Shown here piece after piece: positions 63,712-64,000 of a DNA stretch of 64,000 nt (its first letter is position 1; every line of letters begins with the position of its first letter). The position numbers and the translations under genes were made by a program. The DNA lies in the NCBI RefSeq assembly GCF_036242395.1, contig NZ_CP108458.1, positions 744,001-808,000 of the forward strand, read 5' to 3'. The notes under the pieces were generated by a model. That model saw only the letters and a list, made by a program, of their open reading frames with translations, was not told where the DNA came from and searched no databases. This stretch comes from Kitasatospora sp. NBC_01266. GTDB lineage: Bacteria > Actinomycetota > Actinomycetes > Streptomycetales > Streptomycetaceae.

Positions 63712-63726
63712 CTGACGATGCGTCAG
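63712..63726. promoter_or_regulatory. Inverted repeat CTGAC-N5-GTCAG
   Basis: CTGAC-GATGC-GTCAG, a perfect 5-bp dyad, lies 8 bases past the kinase stop and about 100 bp before the next ATG. It resembles the dyad at 58802-58818. It may be an operator for the next gene or a weak terminator stem. Confidence 0.4.
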
Positions 63727-63827
63727 AACGCGCCCCCTGGTGCACCGCTCATCCCGCGCACCGTCCGCGCGGGCTAGGATCTGTGCGAATCCGACCGCAC
63801 TGCACCATGCCCGCACGGGAGCGACGA

Positions 63828-64000
63828 ATGGACAGTACAGCGCTGGACGTGGCCCTGGTCTTCCGCGACCCGGACGGCCCCGAAGTCGCCGACCGCGACA
63901 TGGAGTTCCTGCTCGACGAGATCCGGCAGCTCGACGTGCTGCGGCTGGCCCACGCGGCCGCGCCCGCACCGCCCCCGGGAACGCGGGCCGCCGACGCCTC
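63828..64000 (+). CDS. N-terminal fragment, possibly an effector-associated (EACC1-like) protein
   Basis: An ATG at 63828 opens a frame running off the window (57 complete codons). The peptide has the form 'VALVFRDPDGPEVADRDMEF', a helix 'LLDEIRQLDVLRL', then 'AAPAPPPGTRAAD'. This pattern of charged strand, helix and PPGT segment resembles the small EACC1 proteins found with actinobacterial conflict effectors (peptidases, NTPases), but only the beginning is visible. The ribosome site is GGGAGCG. Treat the family as a guess. Confidence 0.6.
   Translation, partial: MDSTALDVALVFRDPDGPEVADRDMEFLLDEIRQLDVLRLAHAAAPAPPPGTRAADA

Overview
The window is very GC-rich DNA from an actinobacterium, most likely a member of the Streptomycetaceae (Streptomyces, Kitasatospora or a close relative). 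The evidence is third-position GC saturation, frequent GTG starts, AGGAGG-type ribosome binding sites, a SARP regulator, the MurT/GatD pair, ROK-controlled sugar ABC transporters, ricin-type lectin domains and many two-component systems. I see no rRNA, tRNA, CRISPR array, transposase or prophage. The layout is that of an ordinary chromosomal region with several accessory patches. About 55 protein genes can be supported; genes run off both ends.

Left third (1-21.8 kb): a truncated CYTH/CHAD protein, a secreted GH25 lysozyme, a MarR regulator divergent from a GTP cyclohydrolase II plus VOC gene pair with two identical 12-bp palindromes between them, an Nei-type DNA glycosylase, fumarase C, and a stress-flavoured block (USP-VOC fusion, XRE-PPOX fusion, second FtsH, DrrAB-like ABC exporter). 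It continues with a type II cholesterol oxidase, an alpha/beta hydrolase, a two-component system, dodecin and a DUF4383 membrane protein.

Middle (21.9-41 kb): a 1168-residue SARP/NB-ARC/TPR regulator, an RDD membrane protein, a phosphodiesterase, a GNAT, a secreted Cys-rich HELGH protein, a PLP decarboxylase and an ACT-GNAT protein. Then follow murT-gatD (lipid II amidation, GatD carrying an unusual Pro/Gln/Gly/Tyr-rich N-terminus), ATP-type phosphofructokinase, a CtaG-like oxidase assembly protein, an IPT/TIG secreted protein, a phosphoribosyltransferase and a DUF5994-type protein.

Right third (40-64 kb): a self-contained glycan-uptake locus (ROK repressor divergent from SBP, two permeases, a TIM-barrel-like intracellular hydrolase and a secreted Asp-box/ricin protein). 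Next comes a minus-strand run of RR-HK-USP-PadR-membrane protein. Two secreted EXORDIUM/PHI-1-like HExxE proteins flank a small lipoprotein. Finally there is an operon of ferric-reductase-like flavocytochrome, FMN-binding protein, ApbE flavin transferase, response regulator and histidine kinase, which looks like a flavin-based extracytoplasmic electron-transfer module with its own sensor. A 20-bp element built of two 11-bp direct repeats occurs upstream of this operon and twice upstream of the larger EXORDIUM-like gene, suggesting one OmpR-type regulon.
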